The position numbers and the translations under genes are program-made. A stretch of 64,000 nucleotides of DNA from JBAXAM01 sp037142515 (GTDB lineage Bacteria; Pseudomonadota; Gammaproteobacteria; UBA9339), in NCBI GenBank assembly GCA_037142515.1, contig JBAXAM010000001.1:1-64000 (forward strand), in the 5' to 3' direction. The notes beneath the pieces were generated by a model. The model was not told the origin of the DNA and ran no database searches. It worked only from the letters and a program-made list of their open reading frames with translations. The stretch's first letter is position 1; every line of letters begins with the position of its first letter. Below, in pieces: positions 25,440 to 34,389 of the stretch.

Positions 25440-26069
25440 TTAAGAAGCCGCAGTTGAAGAAACAAAACTCACTATAGCAATGCCCTTTGGCATATCAACT
25501 GTTGGCACACGACTGATGATTATTGTTACTACCATCGCCTGCTGCGTTTGCTCATTTGGGCTCTGATAAGTAACTAAAAGCGGAATTTGCACCTTCCAAG
25601 AATATCTGCCACTTATTACGGCTTGATCTAAAATAACTGGTGTACCAGTAGCAACCGCCGACACTACCAACTTCTTTGCTATAACCATCTCAAGAGTTCT
25701 AGCCGCTTGCAAAGCATCTTCGTAATATCTCCAGCCATCAGCAGTAAACTGGTTTTGTAACTGTTGCATCGCATCACGGTAGTTTACGAAGTTATAAGTA
25801 TATGCAGATATGGCAGCACGGTGTGCCCACTGCAGTAACTCACCTGGTGATAGCATTGCTTCTGATAAAGGAAAAAGCGGCATGATTCTGCCGTCAGCTG
25901 TGGTGGCAAAATATTTTGGCTCTGGCCGATTGGCAATTTGATAAAAAACAATCCCAACTAACGCCACAATAACTACCAACAAAACCATCAAAGCTCCTAC
26001 TAATCTTCGATAATTATCGCGATAGAAATTATTGCGCAGTCGCACTAGTTCGACAGCATCATCTACCAT
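25440..26069 (-). CDS. dotI: Dot/Icm inner-membrane protein DotI/IcmL
   Basis: DotI is a VirB8-like inner-membrane protein. The 209-residue protein has a short cytoplasmic N-terminus (VRLRNNFYRDNYRR), one membrane segment (LVGALMVLLVVIVALVGIVF) and a periplasmic NTF2-like domain. That domain includes ELLQWAHRAAISAYTYNFVN and a beta-rich C-terminus. AAGGG lies about 7 bases before the ATG. In Legionella the partial paralogue dotJ/icmM normally lies just upstream; here only 69 bases separate this gene from icmN. Confidence 0.96.
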   Translation of the reverse strand: MVDDAVELVRLRNNFYRDNYRRLVGALMVLLVVIVALVGIVFYQIANRPEPKYFATTADGRIMPLFPLSEAMLSPGELLQWAHRAAISAYTYNFVNYRDAMQQLQNQFTADGWRYYEDALQAARTLEMVIAKKLVVSAVATGTPVILDQAVISGRYSWKVQIPLLVTYQSPNEQTQQAMVVTIIISRVPTVDMPKGIAIVSFVSSTAAS

Positions 26070-26138
26070 AACTCATCCCTTGTTATCATGCCGATAATCA
26101 CATACTAACCCAACAACCCAGAAAAATCTACCGGCAAC

Positions 26139-26648
26139 TCAGTTAAGTTTACGAAAACTAATTACGACACAATCTGTTAAAGATGAAATCGCATTACTGC
26201 TATCAGCATACATGAGACTCGAGTCAATTCCTGATTTCCATAAATACTGTACTACTTTGTGAGCACGTTCAGCGGCTATGGTGAGACTAAGAGCGTCAGC
26301 ACAATTAACCCCAGCAAATCCCTTGACAGAAATTACAGATTTTTCATAATAACTTGCTAGCTCTAAAATCAGGTCCAACACCTTATAGGCCTCTTGCGTA
26401 AAATTTGCTGAATTAGAACCAAAAAGTTCCTCACTAGAATTAAAAAGTTCCTTGCTAGGTAAAACTAAAACCAGAGAATCTTTATCCTGCAGAATACGAA
26501 CATCGTAAGCAACTAACCGTTTATTTAGCAAACTAATTTGGGCCTGGGGACTATAAATTTCAGCATCAGTTTGATAAACGACCCCATTATAACAACCTGA
26601 CAGCAATGTTGTTGATATAACAAAAAAAATGATTTTTAATACCTTCAT
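26139..26648 (-). CDS. dotK: Dot/Icm outer-membrane lipoprotein DotK/IcmN
   Basis: The 169-residue protein has a lipoprotein signal peptide with lipobox LLSGC (Cys at about 19). The C-terminal OmpA-like peptidoglycan-binding domain shows FTQEAYKVLDLILELASYY, VKGFAGVNC and LTIAAERAHKVVQYLW. DotK sits in the periphery of the outer-membrane complex and is dispensable in some hosts. It follows icmO with 32 bases between, as in Legionella. Confidence 0.92.
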   Translation of the reverse strand: MKVLKIIFFVISTTLLSGCYNGVVYQTDAEIYSPQAQISLLNKRLVAYDVRILQDKDSLVLVLPSKELFNSSEELFGSNSANFTQEAYKVLDLILELASYYEKSVISVKGFAGVNCADALSLTIAAERAHKVVQYLWKSGIDSSLMYADSSNAISSLTDCVVISFRKLN

Positions 26649-26680
26649 ATATAAAATCCTATATAAAATCTCATAAAATC

Positions 26681-29026
26681 TTATGCTGCTTCATTCTGCT
26701 TTAATGCAATATTAGCAATCAAATAATCTACAGCCTTTGTTAGCTCGGCAGCATTAGAAACCGCCAGTATCGTTGGCGGGTAATGTGTTGCTGCTTGCAT
26801 ATCTTTAATCAACTCTGAAGCGATGGTTTGCGTATTACGTTTAGCCTTACCTAAAGCAGTTTCAACCTGGGATACCTGTCCCCTGGTTGACGCTTTAATT
26901 AATATTGGTTTACCAAACTGCTCAATATTGTCTGCCAAAAGAATATTTTTGAGATATTCTGAAAGAGATAATGTAGTAAACACGTCCATTTGCCCAGCTG
27001 GTAATTCAACATTTTCTTCAGCATCACTTGACAATGGTCCAAGCGCTTGTTCACGAAAAGCAAGCAAAGCAGAGATTCCTTTTTCGAGCGGTGCCTCTTC
27101 ACTTTGCCGCATAAATAACTCGACAATACTTTTAGCATCATCTTGCGGCAACTCAACATCAGAAAATAATTTAGTACTGCTCTGCAATATTTTTCTAAAG
27201 TTCTCAAAACCGGCAACCAAACTACGAAGCACCGCATCCGTAGGCGCATTTATCTTAACGAATTGATTCAAACGCAGCTCTTTGACCGGCTTAGGATTCG
27301 CATAAAACATCTTCGCACGTACAATTCTAGACTTAAAGAAAACATGCGACTCACCTTCTCTTTGCTCTTTTAAATCAAGCAAGTCAATGCGCGCTCGCTT
27401 TTCTACTTGGGCAGTTTTTGAGCCGGCATACTGACCGGAGATGCTTTGTGCATCTGCTTCGAAACCACCAATGTGAGCAACATAAGACTCACCAGCAGAT
27501 TTCAAGAAAAATTCCCACGTATCAGCCGGATCTTCCAACTTCATACAAATTTTAATATTAGTGTTTGCGCCGATAGAGGCAGCTTCTTCCTTTGATGCTT
27601 TTTGAAATGCGGGCAAATCTTGACCAGCAAATATAACTGAAAAACCCAAAGAACGTGCTTGCGCTGGAACTACAGCAAAACCTTCTACTGCATAATATCC
27701 ATATTCATCTAAAATACACAAATATGGATTGCGCGCATTAGTCGGCTTGCTCTCAACTACTTTGCTATACATGCCCTCAACTTCATCACCCAAACCAGAA
27801 GCCATCATGGTTTTTAAGGAAGCAATAATTATTTTACCCAAGTTAGCTAATTCATCCGGTGATTTCTCCAATGCTGGCAATAACACTACCAAAATACGTC
27901 TATTCAGCACCACATCACGCAAATCAACTTCTGGTAAATTAGTACGTATAATATGTCCATAAGTGTCAGCGAGCGAACCAAATGTTCTGGTTAACTGCAT
28001 AGTAATATAACCGTGTTGCTCTAAAACTTGGGAGCTTTGCTTGCCTTTTTTCCCTTTGACATATCCTGGCAAATTCGTCACATATTGAGTGATTGGCTCA
28101 AGCACTATAGCTGGAAATCCTTCTAAACTAGCTGGTTCTTGATCTTGGCGAACTAAAATCTTATCAACCATCTCTTCAAGTTTATCCAACGGAAAGTAAT
28201 TACGAATGGTATTTGCATCCAATAAAATAAGGCCAGCATCACGTGCCGTGACCAAAACCCGCATCAGTGCTTCAACAAAAGCAATGGCGCGACCTTTCCA
28301 CATATCTCCACCACCACCGCCCTTGCCAGAATCCATGAGACTCGTAACCAAGTTAGACAACATACTTGAAGAGCCGGTACAAAAAGGATTCATGGTATTA
28401 GAAAGACGTCTTTCCTGTGGTCCAATAATATCACGCGCACCCGTCATAAAATTAATCAATAGCAAGTCATCTTCACGCCCAACTGAACGCACCAAAGAAA
28501 AAACTGTGGCAAAAAGAGAGTTATCGCCTTTACCATCAACATAAATAAAGCCGCTTCCCTGAACCAAAGCATTGAACGCGATGGACACTAATGCCACCGT
28601 TTTACCACTACCGGTTGAACCAAAAATCAAAACATGGGTTCGCATGTCATCATTAGTAAACCAAATCTCATCATTGGTTTTACGATCATTACCAAAATAA
28701 TAAATTCCATTAGCCATACTTGGCTCGTCACTACCAGCTTTCGGAGTGTTATAATCCAGACAGTGGGCTCGTTTTGGCATACGAAACGGTAAGGAAAAAT
28801 GCTGCGTCTTTGCAACCCAAAACAAACCAAGCCCAATTAAAAAAGCAACATCAGATGCTGCAGGAACAAAAAAACCCAAACTAGCAAGAACTACTATCAG
28901 TGCCGCAACACTAGACGGGTTCTTCATAAAATCAGAGATGCGCTGCTCTATGGTACGTGTATCACGTAGCAGCGAGCTTCCTACCTGCTCTTGACTCTGA
29001 TCTATTCCTCGTTGCTGAATTGGCAT
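26681..29026 (-). CDS. dotL: type IV coupling protein DotL/IcmO
   Basis: DotL is the VirD4-like ATPase that receives effectors and adaptor complexes. The 781-residue protein has two N-terminal membrane segments (about 38-57 and 59-72), then Walker A (FGSTGSGKTVAL, about 134). Walker B-like YLCILDEYGYYAVE is near 430, followed by GQDLPAFQKAS. The C-terminal region of about 170 residues would bind DotN, IcmS and IcmW. Length matches the Legionella protein closely. It is preceded by icmP with 4 bases between. Confidence 0.98.
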   Translation of the reverse strand: MPIQQRGIDQSQEQVGSSLLRDTRTIEQRISDFMKNPSSVAALIVVLASLGFFVPAASDVAFLIGLGLFWVAKTQHFSLPFRMPKRAHCLDYNTPKAGSDEPSMANGIYYFGNDRKTNDEIWFTNDDMRTHVLIFGSTGSGKTVALVSIAFNALVQGSGFIYVDGKGDNSLFATVFSLVRSVGREDDLLLINFMTGARDIIGPQERRLSNTMNPFCTGSSSMLSNLVTSLMDSGKGGGGGDMWKGRAIAFVEALMRVLVTARDAGLILLDANTIRNYFPLDKLEEMVDKILVRQDQEPASLEGFPAIVLEPITQYVTNLPGYVKGKKGKQSSQVLEQHGYITMQLTRTFGSLADTYGHIIRTNLPEVDLRDVVLNRRILVVLLPALEKSPDELANLGKIIIASLKTMMASGLGDEVEGMYSKVVESKPTNARNPYLCILDEYGYYAVEGFAVVPAQARSLGFSVIFAGQDLPAFQKASKEEAASIGANTNIKICMKLEDPADTWEFFLKSAGESYVAHIGGFEADAQSISGQYAGSKTAQVEKRARIDLLDLKEQREGESHVFFKSRIVRAKMFYANPKPVKELRLNQFVKINAPTDAVLRSLVAGFENFRKILQSSTKLFSDVELPQDDAKSIVELFMRQSEEAPLEKGISALLAFREQALGPLSSDAEENVELPAGQMDVFTTLSLSEYLKNILLADNIEQFGKPILIKASTRGQVSQVETALGKAKRNTQTIASELIKDMQAATHYPPTILAVSNAAELTKAVDYLIANIALKQNEAA

Positions 29027-29030
29027 TAGA

Positions 29031-30188
29031 TTATTCTTCCTCGTCCGGCTTATAAATCATTTCAGCTAAGACTATCTCTAAACCACGCACTGCCTCTTCT
29101 ACCATTGGTACCATTAGAGGTAACCCCAGTTTTTTTTCGGCAAGCCAATGGGCAAAAGCGCCACTAATTTCGGTAACTGCTGTTTGCCTGCCAACACTGT
29201 TTAGCATATACCACATACGTCTATCAATTGGCTTTAACCAGAGAAACTCTGCCGTAGCAAGCACACCAGCACTACGCGCGCCAACTAACATAGACGCAAG
29301 CACAGTAGTAATGTAACCATGCAAACTGACTATCTGAACTACTTTTTTTGAATTTACGTACTTACGCATTAACTCTTCAACACCCTTAAAATTAAATTCC
29401 TGCCCCTTAGATGAAACAGCAAGCTGATCCAATAAATCCTCGGCGCTTTTTTTATCACCATTAACTTTAGCAGCAAAAACAGCAAATAACGCTTTGAGAT
29501 ATGGAGGCAAATTTTCTGCACCATACCACTTCGGACCAAGCTGTAACGATAAAAGACGATAAGCGGTACCACGTCGCAGTGTTGCAATATATTTTCCATA
29601 TTTCTCTTCAATATCAAGCAAATCATGCTTTTTACAAAAGCGCATCGGTGATAACGATATTGCCCACGGCCCTTCGTCTAATTTTTGCTTAACTAAATCA
29701 AACCCTAAAATTGGCTTAATTTGCGGCCAGTTATCTTGCTCTGCAATTCTAAGTGATTTGTTATCAAAAACATTACGTAATTTAGCTGAAGGACTACCAA
29801 AGTGGAGTAATGCGGCAACACCAAGCATAATTGCCGTAAGCGGGTACCTAATATAATTACCAACAACGGTACTTAATTTAACCAATGTAGAGAAATCGAC
29901 TATAGATAAAGCAGCGCTCGTGGCGCCCTTACTGTGCTGGATAAGAACAAGCCATTCACTCAAATCAGAATGCGGCGCTGGTAAACCCATAAGCAGCAGC
30001 ATCTTTGCTAACATATCAAACACAAAATTAACCGCTATGATTTCATAAAAACGTACGAAAAATACCACAGAAGTTATATAAACTCGACCAAAATACCAAG
30101 TAAGAAAAATAATCCCTGTTACAATTCCTATTATCCATAGAAAGTCTAACGCGTTATCTTGTCCTTGTTGTTGCTGCTGCTCCGCCAT
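29031..30188 (-). CDS. dotM: type IV coupling-complex membrane protein DotM/IcmP
   Basis: DotM partners DotL in the inner membrane. The 385-residue protein has a Gln-rich start and three membrane segments (about 14-32, 42-65 and 110-130). The cytoplasmic domain contains AISLSPMRFCKKHDLLD, LHGYITTVLASMLVGARS and FLWLKPIDRRMWYMLN. These motifs are typical of IcmP. It lies between icmQ and icmO in the expected order. Confidence 0.97.
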   Translation of the reverse strand: MAEQQQQQGQDNALDFLWIIGIVTGIIFLTWYFGRVYITSVVFFVRFYEIIAVNFVFDMLAKMLLLMGLPAPHSDLSEWLVLIQHSKGATSAALSIVDFSTLVKLSTVVGNYIRYPLTAIMLGVAALLHFGSPSAKLRNVFDNKSLRIAEQDNWPQIKPILGFDLVKQKLDEGPWAISLSPMRFCKKHDLLDIEEKYGKYIATLRRGTAYRLLSLQLGPKWYGAENLPPYLKALFAVFAAKVNGDKKSAEDLLDQLAVSSKGQEFNFKGVEELMRKYVNSKKVVQIVSLHGYITTVLASMLVGARSAGVLATAEFLWLKPIDRRMWYMLNSVGRQTAVTEISGAFAHWLAEKKLGLPLMVPMVEEAVRGLEIVLAEMIYKPDEEE

Positions 30189-30206
30189 ACTCTTTATATC
30201 CTTCTA

Positions 30207-30800
30207 TTATTCTTCTTTAAGCAAAAATAACGCTTCATCACGTATTGCATAGTGCTGTTTATTAGCATGAATAAATTCAACAATATTTTCTAGTTTAATT
30301 GAGCTTTCTTTTAAAACAAACAGCTGATGGCCTAAAGCATCTACTGGTGGCTGCTCTACATTATAAAAATCATCGCTTTTAATATTAACAACAGCGTAAC
30401 CATTGCGTTCAACGCCAGAAGTTTTTGAACGAATAAATTCTTTAACATAGGCCTCGTCCTTATATGCAGGCCGAGTAACACTATAATCAACGAGCGTCTT
30501 AACAGTACGGTACCACTCTTGCAAATTGGCGCCATCAACCTGGTATAGCAAAATAAAAACTTGAGAATATCCAGGTTGGATAGTTTTAGCACTAGCGGTA
30601 ACAATGGCTTTTTGCTCTTGCTGAGCTTGTCCTCCAAGAAGCGATAATTGCTGAGCCTGGGTTCGCAGTTCTCGTAATTTAGCTGCCGAAGCTTTTAAAA
30701 AAACTGAATTTTCCCAGTCTCCTGTTGCCAGCAAACCATCAATTGTTTCCACCACTTTATTGGCAATCTCATTTGGAGTCAGTAGTTTTTGTTCTTCCAT
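30207..30800 (-). CDS. icmQ: Dot/Icm cytosolic protein IcmQ
   Basis: IcmQ is a cytosolic, membrane-interacting protein whose C-terminal domain binds NAD+ in Legionella and whose N-terminal helix pair binds IcmR. The 197-residue protein has the helical N-terminus (NEIANKVVETIDGLLATGDW) and FLKASAAKLRELR. The C-terminal domain includes QVFILLYQVDGANLQEW. Length is close to the family. The neighbouring gene at 30823-31143 occupies the icmR position and is its likely chaperone. Confidence 0.93.
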   Translation of the reverse strand: MEEQKLLTPNEIANKVVETIDGLLATGDWENSVFLKASAAKLRELRTQAQQLSLLGGQAQQEQKAIVTASAKTIQPGYSQVFILLYQVDGANLQEWYRTVKTLVDYSVTRPAYKDEAYVKEFIRSKTSGVERNGYAVVNIKSDDFYNVEQPPVDALGHQLFVLKESSIKLENIVEFIHANKQHYAIRDEALFLLKEE

Positions 30801-30822
30801 ATAATCTATTTATTCTTTCCCA

Positions 30823-31143
30823 TTATTTTTCTTTTTCATTTTTTACATTCGCTCTTATCGCCCCAGGACCCAACAACGACTGCACCAGTTGGCCTAATTG
30901 TTTTATTTCGCCAATCGCACCGGAAAGTCTTACATTAATTTTCTCCAAGTTAGCAGTAGCGCCCGCTATATCCTGAGCTTGGTTAAATACCACACTGCTA
31001 CTTGCGTTCATAGATAGTTTTTTTTTCACAGCAATAATTTTAACTAACTGTTCATGCAATTTGCCTAAACCATCTACAGCATTGTCACAGTATTTCATTA
31101 GTTCTTGCAAATCACCATATGTTGCTTTTGTATTTTCTGTCAT
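30823..31143 (-). CDS. IcmR-position protein (probable functional equivalent of IcmR, FIR)
   Basis: The 106-residue, helical, charged protein has no sequence that I recognise, but it lies exactly between icmS and icmQ, where icmR is found in L. pneumophila. Genes here are hypervariable across Legionellales (FIR genes) yet functionally exchangeable, acting as chaperones that keep IcmQ soluble. Predicted helices are residues 10-45 and 55-90, with a central Ser/Ala-rich turn, and no signal peptide or membrane segment. The role is inferred from position and size only. Confidence 0.75.
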   Translation of the reverse strand: MTENTKATYGDLQELMKYCDNAVDGLGKLHEQLVKIIAVKKKLSMNASSSVVFNQAQDIAGATANLEKINVRLSGAIGEIKQLGQLVQSLLGPGAIRANVKNEKEK

Positions 31144-31146
31144 ATT

Positions 31147-31485
31147 TTAATCGTACATTAATTCATCGAGAGGTATTTGATCAGGCGTTGGCGCTGCTTT
31201 TATTATTTCTAAAACTACATCATAAATATATATTAAGCGCAAAATATCTGGGGTAATATCATCGAACTGCACTCGAACCCCCAGAAGAGCTTTTTCTGCT
31301 TCAGTAAAAGTAGCACCAATTCCATATCCCAAACATAACGAACACAGTCTATCGGCACGTTGTGCCATCGATGGCAACAACCCTACATCTGCAAAAACTT
31401 CTTCATAACTAATTGACTTGCCACAAAACGTAAAATTGGTGTTTGCTGTTTTTGCAATAACACAAAGGCTGCTTATTAAATCCAT
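31147..31485 (-). CDS. icmS: type IVB secretion adaptor IcmS
   Basis: IcmS is the small acidic chaperone that pairs with IcmW and binds DotL and effectors. The 112-residue protein shows the family core: NFTFCGKSISYEEVFADVGLLPSMAQRADRL broken over about residues 16-47, then CLGYGIGATF and GVRVQFDDITPDI. Length is near 114 as in Legionella. It starts 18 bases after the icmT stop and ends 4 bases before the icmR-position gene. Confidence 0.95.
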   Translation of the reverse strand: MDLISSLCVIAKTANTNFTFCGKSISYEEVFADVGLLPSMAQRADRLCSLCLGYGIGATFTEAEKALLGVRVQFDDITPDILRLIYIYDVVLEIIKAAPTPDQIPLDELMYD

Positions 31486-31502
31486 AGAAAACCCTTAATT
31501 TC

Positions 31503-31769
31503 CTAGTTTGTCCACCACGGTATTACCATCTTCCTTGGCCCTGCGAGCACGGATCTTAGTATACGTAAAAACACACCGACACTGTAACCATAACGACCCA
31601 GCACTGTAAAAAACGCCATCACTATAACCGCAAGAATGAATGTCCATAGTCTAATGTGCACAAGAAATACAAGAAGAGGGAATGCCACGCTAGCATCAAT
31701 GAAAAAGAACCTGGCAGGACGGGCTGAATCGCGCCAGTGAGCGTTTGTTGTTGGTTGTTGAAGCGCCAT
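31503..31769 (-). CDS. icmT: Dot/Icm inner-membrane protein IcmT
   Basis: IcmT is a small membrane protein needed for Dot/Icm function and host-cell egress. The protein of about 88 residues has two membrane segments (ARFFFIDASVAFPLLVFLVH and FILAVIVMAFFTVLGRY) and the C-terminal conserved VGVFLRILRSVLAGPRK. I chose the ATG at 31769 because GAAGGG lies 9 bases before it. The same motif abuts the upstream ATG at 31778, leaving no spacing. It is the first gene of the long icm operon and diverges from dotD. Confidence 0.93.
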   Translation of the reverse strand: MALQQPTTNAHWRDSARPARFFFIDASVAFPLLVFLVHIRLWTFILAVIVMAFFTVLGRYGYSVGVFLRILRSVLAGPRKMVIPWWTN

Positions 31770-31827
31770 GACAGACATCCCTTCTATAATTGAATTCTCT
31801 GCAATTTTATCACCAAAGAAGCTTTTG

Positions 31828-31842
31828 GTAAAATAGATTAAA
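31828..31842. promoter_or_regulatory. CpxR-like box in the icmT/dotD divergent promoter
   Basis: GTAAA, 5 bases, TTAAA (31828-31842) differs by one base from the direct repeat GTAAA-N5-GTAAA recognised by CpxR, which controls several Legionella dot/icm genes. It ends 5 bases before the predicted dotD -35 element. One site with one mismatch in A+T-rich DNA is weak evidence. Confidence 0.35.
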
Positions 31843-31847
31843 TTTAC

Positions 31848-31877
31848 TTGACAATAAGCATCTGTTCTTGATTCAAT
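31848..31877 (+). promoter_or_regulatory. predicted sigma-70 promoter of dotD-dotC-dotB
   Basis: A consensus -35 TTGACA (31848-31853) is followed after 18 bases by TTCAAT (31872-31877), four of six matches to the -10 consensus. The start codon of dotD is 44 bases downstream. The intergenic region also holds the icmT promoter on the other strand, which I could not place with confidence. Confidence 0.5.
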
Positions 31878-31920
31878 ACGAGTTCAGGAAATTCTTTATC
31901 AACTACAAAAAAGACCGGTT

Positions 31921-32412
31921 ATGGAAGCCAAAAGTTTTTTTTTAATCGCTATTGCAACGTTAACAATACAGCTTACGGGCTGTACCACCGAATCAAGAAT
32001 TGCCATCATCAATAATGACCAAGATTTGCGTTCGGCTGGGACAAAACTAGCTGCGGCCGCCGATTCGATCAGCAAATCCTTGCAAGAACTTGCAGAAATT
32101 GATCGTGCAACCCACCCACAAACAAGACTACCCAGTCCGGTGGAACCTGGCATGATTGGCATGGGACAGCTCGGCTCAATAGATTGGAGCGGACCAGTTG
32201 CCCCTCTGGTAAAGAAAATTGCTGAAGCCACAAATTACAAATTTAAAATACTTGGCACACCACCAGCAGTTCCAATTCTGATATCGATTGCAGCAAAAGA
32301 TACTCCGCTCGCAGATATCTTGCGCGATGTTGCATTTCAATGCGGCAGCAAAGCTAATATTGTGACATATCCGGCAAGTAAAACTATCGAATTACGCTAC
32401 GTAAAATCTTAA
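31921..32412 (+). CDS. dotD: Dot/Icm outer-membrane lipoprotein DotD
   Basis: DotD is a lipoprotein of the outer-membrane core with DotC and DotH. The 163-residue protein has a signal peptide with lipobox LTGC (Cys at about 21). A helical segment follows, and then the secretin-N-like domain (FKILGTPPAVPILISIAAKD and PLADILRDVAFQCG). Length is identical to what I recall for Legionella. It overlaps dotC by one base (TAATG), so the two are translationally coupled. Confidence 0.96.
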   Translation: MEAKSFFLIAIATLTIQLTGCTTESRIAIINNDQDLRSAGTKLAAAADSISKSLQELAEIDRATHPQTRLPSPVEPGMIGMGQLGSIDWSGPVAPLVKKIAEATNYKFKILGTPPAVPILISIAAKDTPLADILRDVAFQCGSKANIVTYPASKTIELRYVKS

Positions 32413-33236
32413 TGAAAGGACGCTTACTAATACTATTATTAACGCTCATTACAACCTTACAATTTGGCTGTTCGAGCTCGACTCAACCACCAGTTGAGTT
32501 AAGCACTATTAGGGCTCTAAAATCACCAACTGACGTGAAGATCGGCGTAATTCGCCTTGCGTCTTTAAAAGAAACCGCTAGAGGCCTTGGGGCACAAGCC
32601 GGTCTTTCTTGGCGCGCCAGACAACTAAACTTGCTACTCAACTCACACAAAAGAAACCTTGATAGCATCTTCAACTTTAGTTTTTTAATTTTAAACCAAA
32701 CAGTATTACCGCCCGTGCTAGTTGAGGGAAGAAACACCATGAACCTAGCGGACGAATTCACGGTTCGCGTTTCAGACCACGATTATCAAATTGTACAGCA
32801 GCCTCGATTTATTACTGCGCCACCAAATTGGCGCAACTACATCTGGATGGCCTATAAAAAACCCGAAACACCAAACCATACTATGCTCCCACAAAGCTCT
32901 GACGAACGTCGAGTATGGAATGAATATATTCAAATTGGTTGGAAAGAAGGAGCCGCGCAGGCTGATCAAATTTTTTCAGCTAACCTAGCAAGACTACAAC
33001 GTGATTATGAGGGCATGATTTTATATCGTAAATTGCTAGCACAAAACATGCTCACTCCACCATATGTCTCACAAGCTGATTTAGGAATTACCGGTGGTGG
33101 TGATGACATGCGTATTAATGACCGGGTACTGCGCATTACCGCAATACCTCAACTACAACCCGACACTAAAAATTGGCGTCCGGTGCTATCAAAGAAAGAT
33201 AATAAAAAAGAAAAAGACAAAAAAGATAAAATATAA
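32412..33236 (+). CDS. dotC: Dot/Icm outer-membrane lipoprotein DotC
   Basis: DotC helps place DotH in the outer membrane. The 274-residue protein has a signal peptide with lipobox LQFGC (Cys at about 20). The conserved domain shows ALGAQAGLSWRARQLN-like (GLGAQAGLSWRARQLN), VLPPVLVEGRN and RNYIWMAYKKPETPN. The C-terminus is a Lys-rich tail. It lies 3 bases before dotB. Slightly shorter than the Legionella protein. Confidence 0.96.
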   Translation: MKGRLLILLLTLITTLQFGCSSSTQPPVELSTIRALKSPTDVKIGVIRLASLKETARGLGAQAGLSWRARQLNLLLNSHKRNLDSIFNFSFLILNQTVLPPVLVEGRNTMNLADEFTVRVSDHDYQIVQQPRFITAPPNWRNYIWMAYKKPETPNHTMLPQSSDERRVWNEYIQIGWKEGAAQADQIFSANLARLQRDYEGMILYRKLLAQNMLTPPYVSQADLGITGGGDDMRINDRVLRITAIPQLQPDTKNWRPVLSKKDNKKEKDKKDKI

Positions 33237-33239
33237 ACT

Positions 33240-34373
33240 ATGGCCCAACCAAATTACATGTTTTTAAATGAACCTCTGCGTTTTGGACCAGATACGCTCG
33301 AGCCCCTATTAGCTCATTGCAGCAAAATGGGAACTTCAGATATTACTTTTCAAACAGGAGAGCCAGTAATCGCCGAAGTTAATGGCCATATTTACAAAAT
33401 TACCAAACACAAACTCTCAACCCAAGAGGTTGGTGATATTTTAAATTTACTTTATGGGCCAAATGGTACTACCCAAGTTTTAGCTGGTCACGATGTTGAT
33501 ACTCATTATGAATTTCGTCCAACTCGCGTGGAGCGCTATCGTTATCGCGTTAATGGCACAGGCTGTCAAGTTGAAGGGCGTCATGGCATACAATTAACTC
33601 TGCGAACAATCCCATCCGAGCCACCAAAAATGTCCCAGCTTGATCTCCAAAAGGAACTGGTTGATGCTATTGCTCCACGCGAAGGTGTTGTTTATGTAAC
33701 TGGCGCTACTGGTTCTGGAAAATCAACTTTACTTGCATCAATTATTCGAGAAATTTCCGAAGACCCGAATTGTAATCGTAAAATTCTCACTTACGAAGCA
33801 CCAATTGAGTTTGTATATGATACCATCGAAAAACCAACAGCGGTCATAAGTCAATCGGAAATTCCAAGACACTTGCCTTCATTTGCCGATGGCGTACGCA
33901 ATGCTCTTAGGCGCAAACCGCGATTGATTTTGGTTGGTGAATCTCGAGATGCTGAGACAATTTCTGCAGTAATTGAAGCTGCTTTAACTGGGCATCCAGT
34001 TTATACAACATTACACACCACTGGCGTTCCAGAAACCATTAGACGTTTGGTTGGAAGTTTTCCTGCAGAAGAACGCAGCGGCAGAACCATCGACATTATT
34101 GAAACTCTGCGATTAGTCGTTTGCCAAAAGCTAGTACCAACCGTTGACGGCAAACAAACAGCCCTGCGAGAATTTTTAGTGTTTTCAGAAGAGGTGCGTG
34201 ATATTTTACTCGAATCTGATCCAGACCAGGTCACTTCCGTTACAAGAAAATTAATGAATGAACGCGGACAAAGCATGCTTGCAGATGCACAAAAAAAATT
34301 CTCGGCTGGAATTATTCCAGAACGTGAGTTTAAAATTATTGCAGCTTCTGCAAAACATGCAGCGAACGCATAA
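33240..34373 (+). CDS. dotB: type IVB secretion ATPase DotB
   Basis: DotB is a hexameric VirB11/PilT-like ATPase that docks on the cytoplasmic face of the machine. The 377-residue protein has an N-terminal PAS-like domain (SDITFQTGEPVIAEVNGHIY) and Walker A (VTGATGSGKSTLLASI, about 157). The Asp box and Walker B-like region (RKPRLILVGESRDAETI) and the His box (GHPVYTTLHTTGVPET) follow. Length matches Legionella exactly. It ends 16 bases before the convergent dotA stop. Confidence 0.98.
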   Translation: MAQPNYMFLNEPLRFGPDTLEPLLAHCSKMGTSDITFQTGEPVIAEVNGHIYKITKHKLSTQEVGDILNLLYGPNGTTQVLAGHDVDTHYEFRPTRVERYRYRVNGTGCQVEGRHGIQLTLRTIPSEPPKMSQLDLQKELVDAIAPREGVVYVTGATGSGKSTLLASIIREISEDPNCNRKILTYEAPIEFVYDTIEKPTAVISQSEIPRHLPSFADGVRNALRRKPRLILVGESRDAETISAVIEAALTGHPVYTTLHTTGVPETIRRLVGSFPAEERSGRTIDIIETLRLVVCQKLVPTVDGKQTALREFLVFSEEVRDILLESDPDQVTSVTRKLMNERGQSMLADAQKKFSAGIIPEREFKIIAASAKHAANA

Positions 34374-34389
34374 GAAATGACGTCATCAA

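Noticed and set aside
34374..34389. TGACGTCA palindrome between dotB and dotA as a regulatory site
   Set aside because: It lies between two convergent stop codons, is only 8 bases long and has no T-run, so chance is as likely.
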